From Candidatus Woesearchaeota archaeon (lineage in GTDB: Archaea; Nanobdellota; Nanobdellia; Woesearchaeales; GW2011-AR4), in assembly GCA_016185755.1 (NCBI GenBank), contig JACPMX010000014.1:53868-117867 (forward strand): a stretch of 64,000 nt of DNA. The letters run 5' to 3'. Shown one piece after another: positions 47,852-57,935 of this stretch. Each line of letters opens with the position of its first letter. Position 1 is the first letter of the stretch. The notes below the pieces were generated by a model. It worked only from the letters and a program-made list of their open reading frames with translations. It did no database searches and was not told where the DNA came from. The position numbers and the translations under genes were made by a program.

Positions 47852-47908
47852 ATGACTTATTTTTTCGACGCTTGGACGAATGAAATGAGGAGAAGTCCAA
47901 AAAAATGA
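47852..47908 (+). CDS. 18-aa micro-ORF duplicating the VapC N-terminus; ATGA-coupled to vapC
   Basis: MTYFFDAWTNEMRRSPKK*; its TGA overlaps the vapC ATG at 47905. Confidence 0.4.
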   Translation: MTYFFDAWTNEMRRSPKK

Positions 47909-48267
47909 CCTATTTTTTTGATAGTTATGCAATAATAGAACTTATGGAAGGCAATCCAGCTTATAAGAAGTTTGAGGATTTGAGGGTTATAACGGCTGTT
48001 CTAAATATCGGTGAAGTTTATGCAGTTCTGCTTAGAAATCATGGAAAAAAAGAAGCAAATGAATGGTTTGAAAACTTTGATTTAGAGTTGCTTGAAATAT
48101 TGCCTGAGAATATGGTGGAGGCAACCTACTTTAGATATACAAACAGAAAGAAGGATTTATCCATTACCGATGCAGTTGGTTATACTTTATCCATTAAGCA
48201 CAATCTAAAATTTTTAACAGGCGACAGGCAATTCGAAAATTTGCCAAATGTCGAATTTGTAAAATAA
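47905..48267 (+). CDS. vapC: PIN-domain VapC toxin
   Basis: MTYFFDSYAIIELMEGN...DLSITDAVGYTLSIKHNLKFLTGDRQF. Confidence 0.9.
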   Translation: MTYFFDSYAIIELMEGNPAYKKFEDLRVITAVLNIGEVYAVLLRNHGKKEANEWFENFDLELLEILPENMVEATYFRYTNRKKDLSITDAVGYTLSIKHNLKFLTGDRQFENLPNVEFVK

Positions 48268-48333
48268 TCTTTTCGTTATTGAAAATAAGCAGGAATAAAG
48301 TAAAGCTTTAAAATACCCAAATCATTCTATACT

Positions 48334-48630
48334 CTAGGAGGACTTTGCCGGGAGGTCAGCACTCTCCTGTCAGCGCAGACGTGCTTCAGGCGCGGTGAAG
48401 CTTAGGAAGCGGCAACAGGCTGTTGCAGTCAGTCTTGCTTTTGGCGTCGAAGCCCTGCCCCGTTGAGCTGTTGTTTTTGAAAATCCGTAAGGTCTGGAAA
48501 GAAACACACCCAAAGTGTGCTTAAGGCAGCGGTAATTAAGAGCAGCGGTGTTAATGGAAAACAGAGTGGAGCCGGAAGCAAGGTAGCTGATTGCAGTGGC
48601 TTCTGCCCATTCTTGGGCATGTCCTCCTAC
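48334..48630 (+). ncRNA. Probable SRP RNA (7S)
   Basis: Alu-like GCCGGGAGGTCAGCACTCTCCTGTCAGC; terminal helix TAGGAGGAC/GTCCTCCTA; S-domain-like GCCGGAAGC; upstream TATA GCTTTAAAATA; oligo-T at the 3' end; about 297 nt. Confidence 0.68.
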
Positions 48631-49592
48631 TTTTTATTCTGAAAGTGCTCAAACCCCATTTTCAATTCTGTTTTTTTATTGCCCATGGCCAGCTTCACTC
48701 CTTGTTCCCTGCCGACAATCTTACCAATGGCAGATACATCAAGTTTTTTCAGTCGGCTTATTTTATTTTTGCCTGCCGTGAACACCAGTTCAAAATCTTC
48801 CCCGCCGTAAAGCGCGAAATCAAGCGCATTTTTGTTTAATTTTTTGGCGTCGATTATTGTATTTTTTGATATCGGGATTTTGTCAGCGTAAATTACAGCC
48901 CCTACGTTTGACTCATTGCATATATGCCTTGCTTCTGATGCAACGCCGTCGCTTACATCGATCATGGAATTCACTCCAATCTTGACAAGCTTTCCTGCCA
49001 GCTCGAGCCTTGAGCTTGGCTCAAGATGTTTTTTGGCTGATTTTCCCTTTTTATTGTGCTTTAGCAACCCAAGCCCGGCTGCCGACTTTCCGACATCCCC
49101 GCTGCAGAAAATCAAATCACCTTTTTTTGCCCCGCTCCTTAGTGCCAGGTATTTTTTTTCAGCAATGCCGGTCATCGCAACGCTTACAGAGATTTTTTTA
49201 GAGCGCGTTATATTCCCCCCTACAACACTTATGCCGTATTTTTTGCATTTTTTATTTATTCCCCTGTACAGCCCGTCAATAAATTTGACATCAATATTAT
49301 TGGGCAATGCCAGCGATACAGCAGCGTATTTTGGAAGGCCCCCCATTGCAGCTATGTCGCTCACATTTTGCTCTATCGCCTTCATCCCGATCTGCCATGG
49401 CTTGGAATATTTCACCGAAAAATGCACGCCCTCAACAAGCGAGTCTGTTGTAAAAAGAAGATAATTGTTTTTGTCGTATTCCAAAACTGCGGCGTCGTCG
49501 CCAATACCCCTGACAACGCCTTTTTGATAGGGCTTCACCTTGTTTTTTATCCTTTCAATCAGCCCAAGCTCCCCAAGCAGTTTAATCTTCAT
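48627..49592 (-). CDS. thiL: Thiamine-monophosphate kinase
   Basis: IGDDAAVLEYD, TTDSLVEGVHF, AMGGLPKYAAVSLALP, DVSDGVASEARHI. Confidence 0.92.
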   Translation of the reverse strand: MKIKLLGELGLIERIKNKVKPYQKGVVRGIGDDAAVLEYDKNNYLLFTTDSLVEGVHFSVKYSKPWQIGMKAIEQNVSDIAAMGGLPKYAAVSLALPNNIDVKFIDGLYRGINKKCKKYGISVVGGNITRSKKISVSVAMTGIAEKKYLALRSGAKKGDLIFCSGDVGKSAAGLGLLKHNKKGKSAKKHLEPSSRLELAGKLVKIGVNSMIDVSDGVASEARHICNESNVGAVIYADKIPISKNTIIDAKKLNKNALDFALYGGEDFELVFTAGKNKISRLKKLDVSAIGKIVGREQGVKLAMGNKKTELKMGFEHFQNKK

Positions 49593-49630
49593 TTTAAGAT
49601 ATTATCAATATTTTAGTTAGCTAAAGCATT

Positions 49631-50527
49631 TCAGATAAAACTGAGCCATTTCCTGTATTTTTTGTCTTTACCCCTCACGATATCATCATATTTCTGCTTT
49701 ATACCAAGGGTTATTTTTCCGGGCTTTCCATTTCCGACCCTTTTCCCGTCGATTGATGTTATCGGAGCAATCCCTGTCCCTGTGCCGCAGAAAAAAAGCT
49801 CATTTGCAGCCCTTGCTTCTCCTGGCTTCACTCTTTTCTCGCAGGCCTTCAGCCCCAGGCCCCTGCTGATTTTTAAGACCGAATCCCTAGTTATGCCGGG
49901 CAGCGCGCTCCTGCTTAATGGAGATACTATCTCATTGTTTTTGACAATGAATATGTTCTCTGCAGGCCCTTCAGATACATTCCCGTGCAGGTCAAGCATC
50001 AATGCCTCGTCAAACCCCTTTTTCCTCGCTTCATACATTGCAAGGACGGAGTTTGCATAGTTGCCGCTTATCTTGGCTCCGTAAACTGATGATCTCTCGG
50101 AATTTCTCCTGAAGCTCGAGGTCATAATGCTCAAGCTGCCGGAGTAGAAATGCCCCCACGGGATTGCGGCAATGGCAACATTTGTGCTGACACCCTTTGG
50201 ATATACCCCTATGCTGCTGTACCCGTAATAGACTAACGGCCTTATATAACCGTCTCCGATCTTGTTTATCCTTGCAGCTTTTATGATTGCGCCTTTCAGC
50301 TGTTTTTTTGTGAGGCTTAATTTCATGCTCATTGCATTAACCGAACTAAAAAGCCTTTCAATATGGTCGTCAAGCCTGAAAATGGCAGTCCCCCCACCTG
50401 TCTTGTAGGAATGGATTCCCTCAAAAACAGCCGAGCCGTAATGCAGCGAATGGGTCATAATATGTATTCTGGCGTCTTTCCACTTGACGAATTTCCCGTC
50501 CATCCACACAAATTTCCCTAATCCCAT
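49631..50527 (-). CDS. ilvE: Branched-chain amino acid aminotransferase
   Basis: THSLHYGSAVFEGIHSY, SEGPAENIFIVKNNEIVSPLSRSALPGITRDSVL. Confidence 0.9.
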   Translation of the reverse strand: MGLGKFVWMDGKFVKWKDARIHIMTHSLHYGSAVFEGIHSYKTGGGTAIFRLDDHIERLFSSVNAMSMKLSLTKKQLKGAIIKAARINKIGDGYIRPLVYYGYSSIGVYPKGVSTNVAIAAIPWGHFYSGSLSIMTSSFRRNSERSSVYGAKISGNYANSVLAMYEARKKGFDEALMLDLHGNVSEGPAENIFIVKNNEIVSPLSRSALPGITRDSVLKISRGLGLKACEKRVKPGEARAANELFFCGTGTGIAPITSIDGKRVGNGKPGKITLGIKQKYDDIVRGKDKKYRKWLSFI

Positions 50528-51306
50528 ACCGCATTAAGATGCTTTTTCGACAATCCTATTTCTGCAATGCTGCCATTCCTGAAGCCGTATTCCTTCCCCA
50601 CAGAGTCAGCTATCAGAATCCCGTCCAGCATTTCCGAAACTATCCTTATTTTTTGGCTATTTTTAAGTATGCCGTACCTGAATTTGTAGTTCTTGAATAC
50701 CTGCCCTTCATAAGGCTCTCTTACCACAAACTGATATCCCTCTGAGCCAAGCGGCATTGTTTTTCCGCAGCATCCTTTTGCCCATGCATTGCTTCCGGCC
50801 GGAGTGGATATGATTATTCCGCTGCTCTTCTGCCTCTCTTTGCGCTTGCTTATTTCTATGGTGTACTTTGCAGCATGATAGGCTTTTCTTGAGCCTATGA
50901 AGAACTCATTCAGCGCAAGAGCTTCAATTTTTTTGCCGTTCAGGCGCGCTTCCAGCCTTGGCAGCTTTATGGTTCTGAAATTGCCATCCATTATTTCAGC
51001 CAGCTTTGCCTCGAAATTATTCTTGTCAGCTTTCATGAAAAACCCTTCCTTGTCCTTTACATCTGCATTCACTCCCAGCAGCAGCTGACTGCCTGTAAAC
51101 TGCGCGGCCCTCAGAAAAGTTCCGTCCCCGCCTGCGGCTATTACAATATCTTTACCGGCAAAAAGCCCCTTGTCCATCCTGTCCCTGTTTGCAAGGGAAT
51201 AAGAAACAGAGTGCTTTTTTACAGCTCCCTTTATCCTTTCAAGGGTGCTTTTCTGCTCATTATTCCTTGGTATGGTATAAACTATCAGCGCGTTTCCAAG
51301 CTTCAT
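50518..51306 (-). CDS. nadK: NAD kinase
   Basis: IVIAAGGDGTFLRAAQ, SSGIIISTPAGSNAWAKG. Confidence 0.88.
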   Translation of the reverse strand: MKLGNALIVYTIPRNNEQKSTLERIKGAVKKHSVSYSLANRDRMDKGLFAGKDIVIAAGGDGTFLRAAQFTGSQLLLGVNADVKDKEGFFMKADKNNFEAKLAEIMDGNFRTIKLPRLEARLNGKKIEALALNEFFIGSRKAYHAAKYTIEISKRKERQKSSGIIISTPAGSNAWAKGCCGKTMPLGSEGYQFVVREPYEGQVFKNYKFRYGILKNSQKIRIVSEMLDGILIADSVGKEYGFRNGSIAEIGLSKKHLNAVWD

Positions 51307-51331
51307 TAAGAATCCGAATCAAATTTTGTAT

Positions 51332-52225
51332 TTAAACATTTGTGTTTTTGTTTTCCATATCTTTTATTATCATTGCAAGAGCCTCATTGGCAGGGCACCC
51401 GATCCCATATTTCTTTCCAAGCTCAGCAACAGCCCCGTTCAGGTAGTCAATTTCAGTCTTTTTTCCTTTTATAATATCCTGCTGCATTGAAGAGATGTTT
51501 CTGGAATCCTTTATCGCCTCGTTTATTTCCTTTACAAAATCAACGTCAAAGCTGATGCCGTCTTTTTTTGCAACCGCAGCGCATTCTTCCGCAATCATAC
51601 CCTTCAGCGGATTCAGCCTTTCATCTGCAATGTATCTGTTCTCAACCTTCAGGATTGCACTCACAGGGTTAAGCACGCAGTTCAGAATCAGCTTCTTCCA
51701 CATGTCCTGCCTTATGTTTTCAGAAACGTATCCGTTCAGCCCGCAATTCCTGAAATTTTCCGCTATTTCTGCGCTTACAGGGCTTTTTTCAATTGCAGTG
51801 TAGCTGCGGCTGTTGTACTTGACAATCCCGGGCTCAAGGAAGGCAGCCCCGAAATTGGTCACTGCCCTAAGCACAAGGCACCTGTTTTTCACAATTTTCT
51901 TCACAATATTCTCGCCGTAAAGCCCGTTTTGCAGGCACAGGATTGTTGTGTCTTTCCTGAGCAGATTCCTGATCCCGCTTATTGCCTTTTCGCTGGAGTT
52001 CACTTTTGTAGCCAGCAAGATAAGCGTGTTTTCACCAATCTTGCTTATCCTTGCTGCAGCTCTTAATTTGTAGGTTTCATTTTCAATTCCGGTAATCTTA
52101 AGCCCGTTTTTTCTTATCTTATCAACATGCCCTTTCCTTCCAATCAGCGTGACATCATTCAGCTTTGACAGCTTGGCTCCGTACAGGCTTCCGATGGCCC
52201 CTGCCCCAAGTACAATTATTCTCAT
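51332..52225 (-). CDS. panE: 2-dehydropantoate 2-reductase
   Basis: IIVLGAGAIGSLYGAKLSK; LQNGLYGE; DMWKKLILNCVLNPVSAIL. Confidence 0.9.
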   Translation of the reverse strand: MRIIVLGAGAIGSLYGAKLSKLNDVTLIGRKGHVDKIRKNGLKITGIENETYKLRAAARISKIGENTLILLATKVNSSEKAISGIRNLLRKDTTILCLQNGLYGENIVKKIVKNRCLVLRAVTNFGAAFLEPGIVKYNSRSYTAIEKSPVSAEIAENFRNCGLNGYVSENIRQDMWKKLILNCVLNPVSAILKVENRYIADERLNPLKGMIAEECAAVAKKDGISFDVDFVKEINEAIKDSRNISSMQQDIIKGKKTEIDYLNGAVAELGKKYGIGCPANEALAMIIKDMENKNTNV

Positions 52226-52321
52226 TTTTGTTTTAACTTTTAGGCTTTTATCCTTTTTTTATAGTTTTATTAATGAGTTTTTTGTTATTTGATTTTTCGT
52301 TGATGGGTTCTTATTGAATGT

Positions 52322-53434
52322 TTAATCATGCAGTTCAACAAACCTGTCCAGGATTGCCTCTCCCATCTCGGATGTTGAGTTGTTTCCGTCAAGGTCTTGC
52401 GTCCTTGTTCTCCCCTCTTTCAGCACGGATTCAATCGCCTTGACTATCAGTTCACCTGCCTTCTGCTGCCCTATGGAATCAAGAAGCAAGGCGCCTGCCA
52501 ATATTGCCGCTATAGGATTCACAATTCCCTTTTCCTTTAATTTTTGGGCGCTTCCGTGTATAGGCTCGAACATCGAAATCCCGTCAGGATTTATATTGGC
52601 CCTTGCCCCGAAAGAAAGGCCGCCTTGCAGCACAGTCCCAAGGTCGCTTAGGATGTCGCCGAACATGTTTGGGGCGACAATCACATTGTATTTTTCCGGC
52701 TGCCTTATGAGGTTTACAACAGCCATGCCAATTAGATTAAACTCATATTCCACCCCCGGATACTCCTTTGCCGTTTTTTCAAAGGCCTCCCTCCATAGGC
52801 TGTACGATTCCATCATGTTGGACTTGTCAACAGCCGTTATCCTCTTGTTTTTCCTCTTCGCATACTCAAAGGCAAATTTTGCAATCCGCTCGCAGCCTTT
52901 CCTGCTCAGGATTCCCATCTGGAAAGCCAGTTCGCCTTTTGACTCAACATCAATGCACACCCTTGCCTTGCATTTCTCGACATCAATTTTCTGCCTGCTT
53001 TTCCCGCTCTTTGCCCTCCCCCATGCCCCAATGTAGAAATCCTCTGTGCTTTCCCTTATGATGGCAAAGTCGATGTCCTTGTGCGTCTTGCCTGATATCG
53101 CGCTTTCAACATTTGGAAACAGCTTGATCGGCCTCAGGCCCGCAAACTGCTCAAAATAATCCCTTATCATTGACGGAATCCCATTTGCATTTGCTGCAGA
53201 TGCGTCAAAAGTGCCGCAATATATTGCATTGCAGCTGTTTTTTATCTCTTTCAGGGTTTTTTCATTTAATGTTTCTCTTGTCTCGGCAAGATGCTCCGCC
53301 CCGTGGGGATATCTTGCCCATTCAACATCGAACTTGCCAAGCTCGGCTGCCTTGTCAATTATCCTTATGCCTTCATTTATCAGTTCAGGCCCCACGCCAT
53401 CTCCCGGAAAAACAGCAATTTTGTATCTCATTTT
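52322..53434 (-). CDS. Isocitrate/isopropylmalate dehydrogenase family protein (start probably at MRYKIAVFPGDGVGPE)
   Basis: FPGDGVGPELI, IIRESTEDFYIG, DKSNMMESYSLWRE, VAPNMFGDILSDLGTVLQGGLSFG, EPIHGSAQKLKEKGIVNPIA. Confidence 0.88.
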   Translation of the reverse strand, partial: KMRYKIAVFPGDGVGPELINEGIRIIDKAAELGKFDVEWARYPHGAEHLAETRETLNEKTLKEIKNSCNAIYCGTFDASAANANGIPSMIRDYFEQFAGLRPIKLFPNVESAISGKTHKDIDFAIIRESTEDFYIGAWGRAKSGKSRQKIDVEKCKARVCIDVESKGELAFQMGILSRKGCERIAKFAFEYAKRKNKRITAVDKSNMMESYSLWREAFEKTAKEYPGVEYEFNLIGMAVVNLIRQPEKYNVIVAPNMFGDILSDLGTVLQGGLSFGARANINPDGISMFEPIHGSAQKLKEKGIVNPIAAILAGALLLDSIGQQKAGELIVKAIESVLKEGRTRTQDLDGNNSTSEMGEAILDRFVELHD

Positions 53435-53506
53435 TGGCTTCAAATTCAGCCGAGCCCTCATTTATATTGCTTTTGATTTTCGATTTTCAGGTAAAATTTA
53501 AATATT

Positions 53507-53968
53507 ATGGCATTTTTAAAATCAATTATGAAAAAAGAGGACATAATGAAGATGGAGGAGGAAGAGCACAAAAAATACCACAGGAGGCTGGTTTATATTT
53601 TCATTGTAATCTTGTTCCTCCTGTTTTTAGGGGCCACTTTCTACTATTTCGTTGAAAAATGGACGTATCTTGATGCAGTGTACTTCTCTTCCTACACGAT
53701 AACAACAGTTGGCTATGGCGACATAACCCCGAAGACAGTTGCAGGAAAAATATTTACCATATTCTACATGTTTGCCGGAGTTGCAATGGCATTGTACGGG
53801 CTTTCGGTGATAGCGGCGCATTTTGTTGAAGTGAGGGAGGAATTCTGGCTGGAGAGGCTTGGCAAAATAAGGATGAGGCATCACACTGAAAATTTCCGGG
53901 GCAGGCTTGGCAGGCTGTTCGGCTTCCAGTCCGAAAAATTAACAAGGGGTTACGAGAAAAAAAAATAA
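53507..53968 (+). CDS. Two-TM potassium-channel-like protein
   Basis: Selectivity filter SYTITTVGYGDITPKT between two TM segments. Confidence 0.9.
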   Translation: MAFLKSIMKKEDIMKMEEEEHKKYHRRLVYIFIVILFLLFLGATFYYFVEKWTYLDAVYFSSYTITTVGYGDITPKTVAGKIFTIFYMFAGVAMALYGLSVIAAHFVEVREEFWLERLGKIRMRHHTENFRGRLGRLFGFQSEKLTRGYEKKK

Positions 53969-53971
53969 TAT

Positions 53972-56680
53972 TTATTCGACAAGTATTGCTGCCTTTCCCG
54001 GCATAGCCTGTTTTGCCTTCGGCTCTTTTGAGTTTTCTGCAGCGATGGCTTCAACATGACACTTGAATTCTTCCCCGTATTCTTTTGATGCGTCATTCAG
54101 CGCATGGAATTCCGTGTCCTGGTCCAATGCCATTACGGGGACCTTTGTCTGGTCATTGAGGAATTTAGGAATTAATCTGGATATTTCCTGCCCGTATATC
54201 TTGAGTTCTGTTGACATGATTTTTTTTATTATCTCCCCTGCATTCCTCGTTTTTTCCATCTCTTGCTTCAGGGCATTCATGAAGCCGTATTTCCATTTTT
54301 CAGCCACGAATACGGTTATTTTTTTTGGCTTTTCTATTTTTGCCAGCCTCAATATCTCGACTATGTCCTTCCTTGTGTTTTCAGCAAGCTCGGCAACTGC
54401 CTCTGCCTTTTTGTCAATTCTGCCTTCATCATATTCCGGCCACTTTTCAAGCGATGCAAATCCCTCCTTTTTTATCATCTCCCACATCTCCTCGCTTATG
54501 TGGGGGGTGAAAGGCGCCATCATCAAAATGAGATTCTTCACAGCTTCCCCAAAAACTTCCTTGCTCCTGTCCCTGTATTTTTGCAGCACATCGGCAAACT
54601 CCATTACCTTTCCGATTGCAAGGCTGAACTCAAACTTTTCAATATGCTCAGTTACTTTCTTAATGGTCAAATGCATCTTGCTCAGGATGTACTTGTCCTT
54701 GTCGTTCAGCTTGTGCTCGTCATAGCGCTTCAGTGAAATTTCATTCAGGTTGCCTTCAACAAGGCTATAAATCCTGTTCAGGAACCGGAAAGAGCCGTTA
54801 ACCCCCCTATCGTTCCAGTCCAGTTCCTTCTCCGGCAATGCAGCGAACAAAATAAAAAGACGTGCAGTGTCAGGCCCGTACTTGCCGCTTATCTCGGCTG
54901 GGTCAACAACATTCCCAAGTGATTTTGACATCTTAGCCCCGTCTTTTATCACCATTCCCTGCGTAAGCAGCCTTGCAAACGGCTCGTCAGCCGTTACAAA
55001 TCCCAGATCCCTCAATGCTTTTGTAAAGAACCTCGCATAAAGCAAATGCAATATTGCATGCTCTATCCCTCCAATATACTGGTCAACAGGCATCCAGTAC
55101 TCTGCAACTTTCTTGTCGAAAGGCCCTTTCTCATGCTTAGGGCTGCAGAACCTTAGGAAATACCATGACGAATCCACAAAAGTGTCCATCGTGTCCGTGT
55201 CCCTTTTTGCGTTCCCATGGCATTTTGGGCATTTTGCCTCAACAAAATCTTTGCATGTCTCCAAAGGATTTCCCTGTCCTGTAAACTTGCATTTGTCCGG
55301 CTTTGGCAGCCTTACCGGCAAATCCGCATACGGAACAGGAACAGTCCCGCATTTCCCGCAATATATAATAGGTATAGGCGTTCCCCAGTATCTCTGCCTT
55401 GAAATAAGCCAGTCCCTTATCTTGTAATTGACAGTTCTCTTTCCCAGTTTTTCCATCTCCATCCACTGGGAAATCGGCTCTATCGCCTCTCTATTGCCCA
55501 TGCCTGAAAACTGGCCTGAATTGAACAGTATTCCGTCCTCTGTGTGAGCCTCTCTCGCTTTTGCCGCATCAGCCGGCTTGCCGTCCTTTGAAATCACAAA
55601 CTTCAAAGGTATATTGTATTTTCCTGCAAACTCGAAATCCCTCTGGTCATGCGCGTCAGCCATTACAATCCCTGTCCCGTAGTCCATCAATACAAAATTT
55701 GCAAGGTAAATGGGTATTTCCTCGCCGTTAACCGGATTGACGGCGTATTTTCCCAGAAAGCAGCCGAGCTTGTCTTTTCCCTCGGCAGTTGTCCTTTCAG
55801 CTCTTGACTGCTGCTTTATCTTCTTTATAGTTTCAAGCGCTTCTTTCTCGTGCTTTGTGCCTTTCACAAGCTCGATGACAAGCGGATGCTCAGGAGCAAT
55901 CACAATGAAAGTTACGCTGTAGATTGTGTCAGGCCTTGTCGTGAAAGTCGGCATGATTTTTCCCGTTTCCTTCACCTTGAAAAAAATCTCGACTCCGTGG
56001 CTCTTGCCAATCCAGTTCTTCTGCATTGTCTTTACCCTTTCCGGCCAATGCTCCAGCTTGTCAATATCTTTCAGCAGCTCTTCAGCATAATCTGTAATCT
56101 TGAAGAACCACTGCTCCAAAAATGTTTCAGTCACTTCATTGTGGCACCGCCAGCATTTTCCGTCTTCAACCTGCTCGTTTGCCAATACGGTGTTGCAGCT
56201 TGGGCACCAGTTTACAGAAGCCTTTTTCTTGTAGGCCAGCCTTTTCTCATAGAATTTCAAAAAAATCCACTGGTTCCACTTGTAATAGTTTTCATGCAGG
56301 CTCGCAATCTCCCTGTCCCAGTCATAGGAAAACCCCATGTCCTTCTGCTGCTGCCTTATGGTGTCCATGTTAGTCAGTGTCCATTTTTCAGGATCAATGC
56401 CGTGCTTTATTGCAGCGTTCTCCGCCGGAAGTCCAAAGGCATCATACCCCATTGGATACAGCACATTAAAGCCCTGCATTCTTTTGTATCTTGCAAGCGC
56501 GTCACCAATTGAATAGTTGCGAAGATGCCCCATATGCAGGGTTGACGATGGATAGGGATACATCTCAAGGCAGTAGAATTTTTTTTTATTGAGGTCTTCC
56601 TTGGCCTTGAAGATATGCTTCTCTTCCCACCTCTTCTGCCATTTTTTGGCTATTTCGTTAAAATCAGCTTTTGGCTCCAT
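53972..56680 (-). CDS. leuS: Leucyl-tRNA synthetase, bacterial-type
   Basis: [61 protein letters not shown]. Confidence 0.95.
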   Translation of the reverse strand: MEPKADFNEIAKKWQKRWEEKHIFKAKEDLNKKKFYCLEMYPYPSSTLHMGHLRNYSIGDALARYKRMQGFNVLYPMGYDAFGLPAENAAIKHGIDPEKWTLTNMDTIRQQQKDMGFSYDWDREIASLHENYYKWNQWIFLKFYEKRLAYKKKASVNWCPSCNTVLANEQVEDGKCWRCHNEVTETFLEQWFFKITDYAEELLKDIDKLEHWPERVKTMQKNWIGKSHGVEIFFKVKETGKIMPTFTTRPDTIYSVTFIVIAPEHPLVIELVKGTKHEKEALETIKKIKQQSRAERTTAEGKDKLGCFLGKYAVNPVNGEEIPIYLANFVLMDYGTGIVMADAHDQRDFEFAGKYNIPLKFVISKDGKPADAAKAREAHTEDGILFNSGQFSGMGNREAIEPISQWMEMEKLGKRTVNYKIRDWLISRQRYWGTPIPIIYCGKCGTVPVPYADLPVRLPKPDKCKFTGQGNPLETCKDFVEAKCPKCHGNAKRDTDTMDTFVDSSWYFLRFCSPKHEKGPFDKKVAEYWMPVDQYIGGIEHAILHLLYARFFTKALRDLGFVTADEPFARLLTQGMVIKDGAKMSKSLGNVVDPAEISGKYGPDTARLFILFAALPEKELDWNDRGVNGSFRFLNRIYSLVEGNLNEISLKRYDEHKLNDKDKYILSKMHLTIKKVTEHIEKFEFSLAIGKVMEFADVLQKYRDRSKEVFGEAVKNLILMMAPFTPHISEEMWEMIKKEGFASLEKWPEYDEGRIDKKAEAVAELAENTRKDIVEILRLAKIEKPKKITVFVAEKWKYGFMNALKQEMEKTRNAGEIIKKIMSTELKIYGQEISRLIPKFLNDQTKVPVMALDQDTEFHALNDASKEYGEEFKCHVEAIAAENSKEPKAKQAMPGKAAILVE

Positions 56681-56717
56681 TTATGGAAGTTTTGCTATTT
56701 GATTTTTAAAGATTATG

Positions 56718-57296
56718 CTAGAATTCCTTCCTGTTCCTCAGGTGCTCAACCAGCTTTTCAGAGATAACAAGCCTATTATTATCAACGACGTACCTGAACG
56801 GAAGGACAACGCTTTCATTCTCGTTGACCTCGATTTCAACTTCGTCAATGAACTTCAGGCCGCTTAATTTTGAGCCATCCAGAATTTTTTTTGCAGCGTA
56901 AACTGCGTTGTCCGTGGGCATCTGCACATTTCCAAGGCTTCTTTTCCCAAAACTTATTTTGGCTTCTCTCAGCTCATCAATTATCCAATCGGTCCTTTTC
57001 TTTGCAGGGTTGTCGCCAAGAATTCCCCCGAAAACAAAATATTTGAACTTGCTCTTGTCACCAGCCGTCAATGCTGTTTTTGAATATTGGGACAAAACGC
57101 AAATGTCTTGAAATTTCAGCTCGGAAACATTTTTTTCAAAAACACTGCCAAGTTTTTTCAGTTTTTTGAAATCATCACCCTTGATGTTGGTAAAAATCAG
57201 GTTATCCTTTCCAACAATTTCAGAAATGTGCCCGTACTCAATTAAACACCACTCATAAACCTCTGCTTCAAGATGCTCGATTATATATTTGGCCAT
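56718..57296 (-). CDS. DUF431 / SFM1-like SPOUT methyltransferase
   Basis: YIIEHLEAEVYEWCLIEYGHISEIVG...FGGILGDNPAKKRT. Confidence 0.8.
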   Translation of the reverse strand: MAKYIIEHLEAEVYEWCLIEYGHISEIVGKDNLIFTNIKGDDFKKLKKLGSVFEKNVSELKFQDICVLSQYSKTALTAGDKSKFKYFVFGGILGDNPAKKRTDWIIDELREAKISFGKRSLGNVQMPTDNAVYAAKKILDGSKLSGLKFIDEVEIEVNENESVVLPFRYVVDNNRLVISEKLVEHLRNRKEF

Positions 57297-57324
57297 CTTA
57301 ACAAAGAAAAAATCAAATAAAAAA

Positions 57325-57522
57325 CTAAAATTTCTTGAACTGCGCTGCCGTGTCTATGAGGTCGACATGGCCCAGGAACACGGACCTGCAGCAGTATCTC
57401 TGCAGCCCAAGCTCGTCCATCACTTTCTTCCTGTCCTCGCCTTTGTTTACCCTTTCGACATAGCTTTCCCACAAATGCGCTATCGGCTTTCCGCACGAAA
57501 AACAACGAATTGGTATTATCAT
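57325..57522 (-). CDS. rpoN: DNA-directed RNA polymerase subunit N
   Basis: MIIPIRCFSCGKPIAHLWESYV...LGLQRYCCRSVFLGHVDLID. Confidence 0.95.
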   Translation of the reverse strand: MIIPIRCFSCGKPIAHLWESYVERVNKGEDRKKVMDELGLQRYCCRSVFLGHVDLIDTAAQFKKF

Positions 57523-57533
57523 TTTTTGTCCTC

Positions 57534-57935
57534 CTATCTGTAAGATTTCTGAACTTTTGATCTAGCCTGCCCATGCCTGTTCGGCTTTGCAGGCTCTTTC
57601 CTTCTCACATCAGCAACCAAGAGGTTTCGGTCATAATTAAGGAACGCCTCTTTCAGCTTGTCGCTTTTCGTGAAGCTTAACAGCGCCTTTGAAATAGCAA
57701 GCCTTGACGCTTCCGCCTGGCTTGTAGTTCCTCCGCCTGCAACCCTGATATCAATGTCAACCTTTCCTGCAGCTTCTCCAGCCAGTATAAGCGGCTCTTC
57801 AAGCTTGAGCCTTGACATTCTTGGCTGCACAGACTCGATTGGTATGCTGTTTATCCTGATCAGGCCTTTTCCAGGCTTCAAAGTTGCCCTTGCAATAGCC
57901 CTTTTTCTCTTTCCCGATGTGTTTATGTGCTTCAT
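57534..57935 (-). CDS. rps9: Ribosomal protein uS9 (start at MKHINTSGKRKR)
   Basis: GKRKRAIARATLKPGKG; C-terminal RKEPAKPNRHGQARSKVQKSYR. Confidence 0.95.
   Translation of the reverse strand: MKHINTSGKRKRAIARATLKPGKGLIRINSIPIESVQPRMSRLKLEEPLILAGEAAGKVDIDIRVAGGGTTSQAEASRLAISKALLSFTKSDKLKEAFLNYDRNLLVADVRRKEPAKPNRHGQARSKVQKSYR

Noticed and set aside
48429-48620. 63-aa minus-strand ORF
   Set aside because: Lies entirely inside the probable SRP RNA; no protein-like features.
48334-48630. RNase P RNA instead of SRP RNA
   Set aside because: No convincing GAGGAAAGUC or ACAGAANNNGGCUUA pair of conserved regions, while the Alu-domain pattern fits SRP RNA better.
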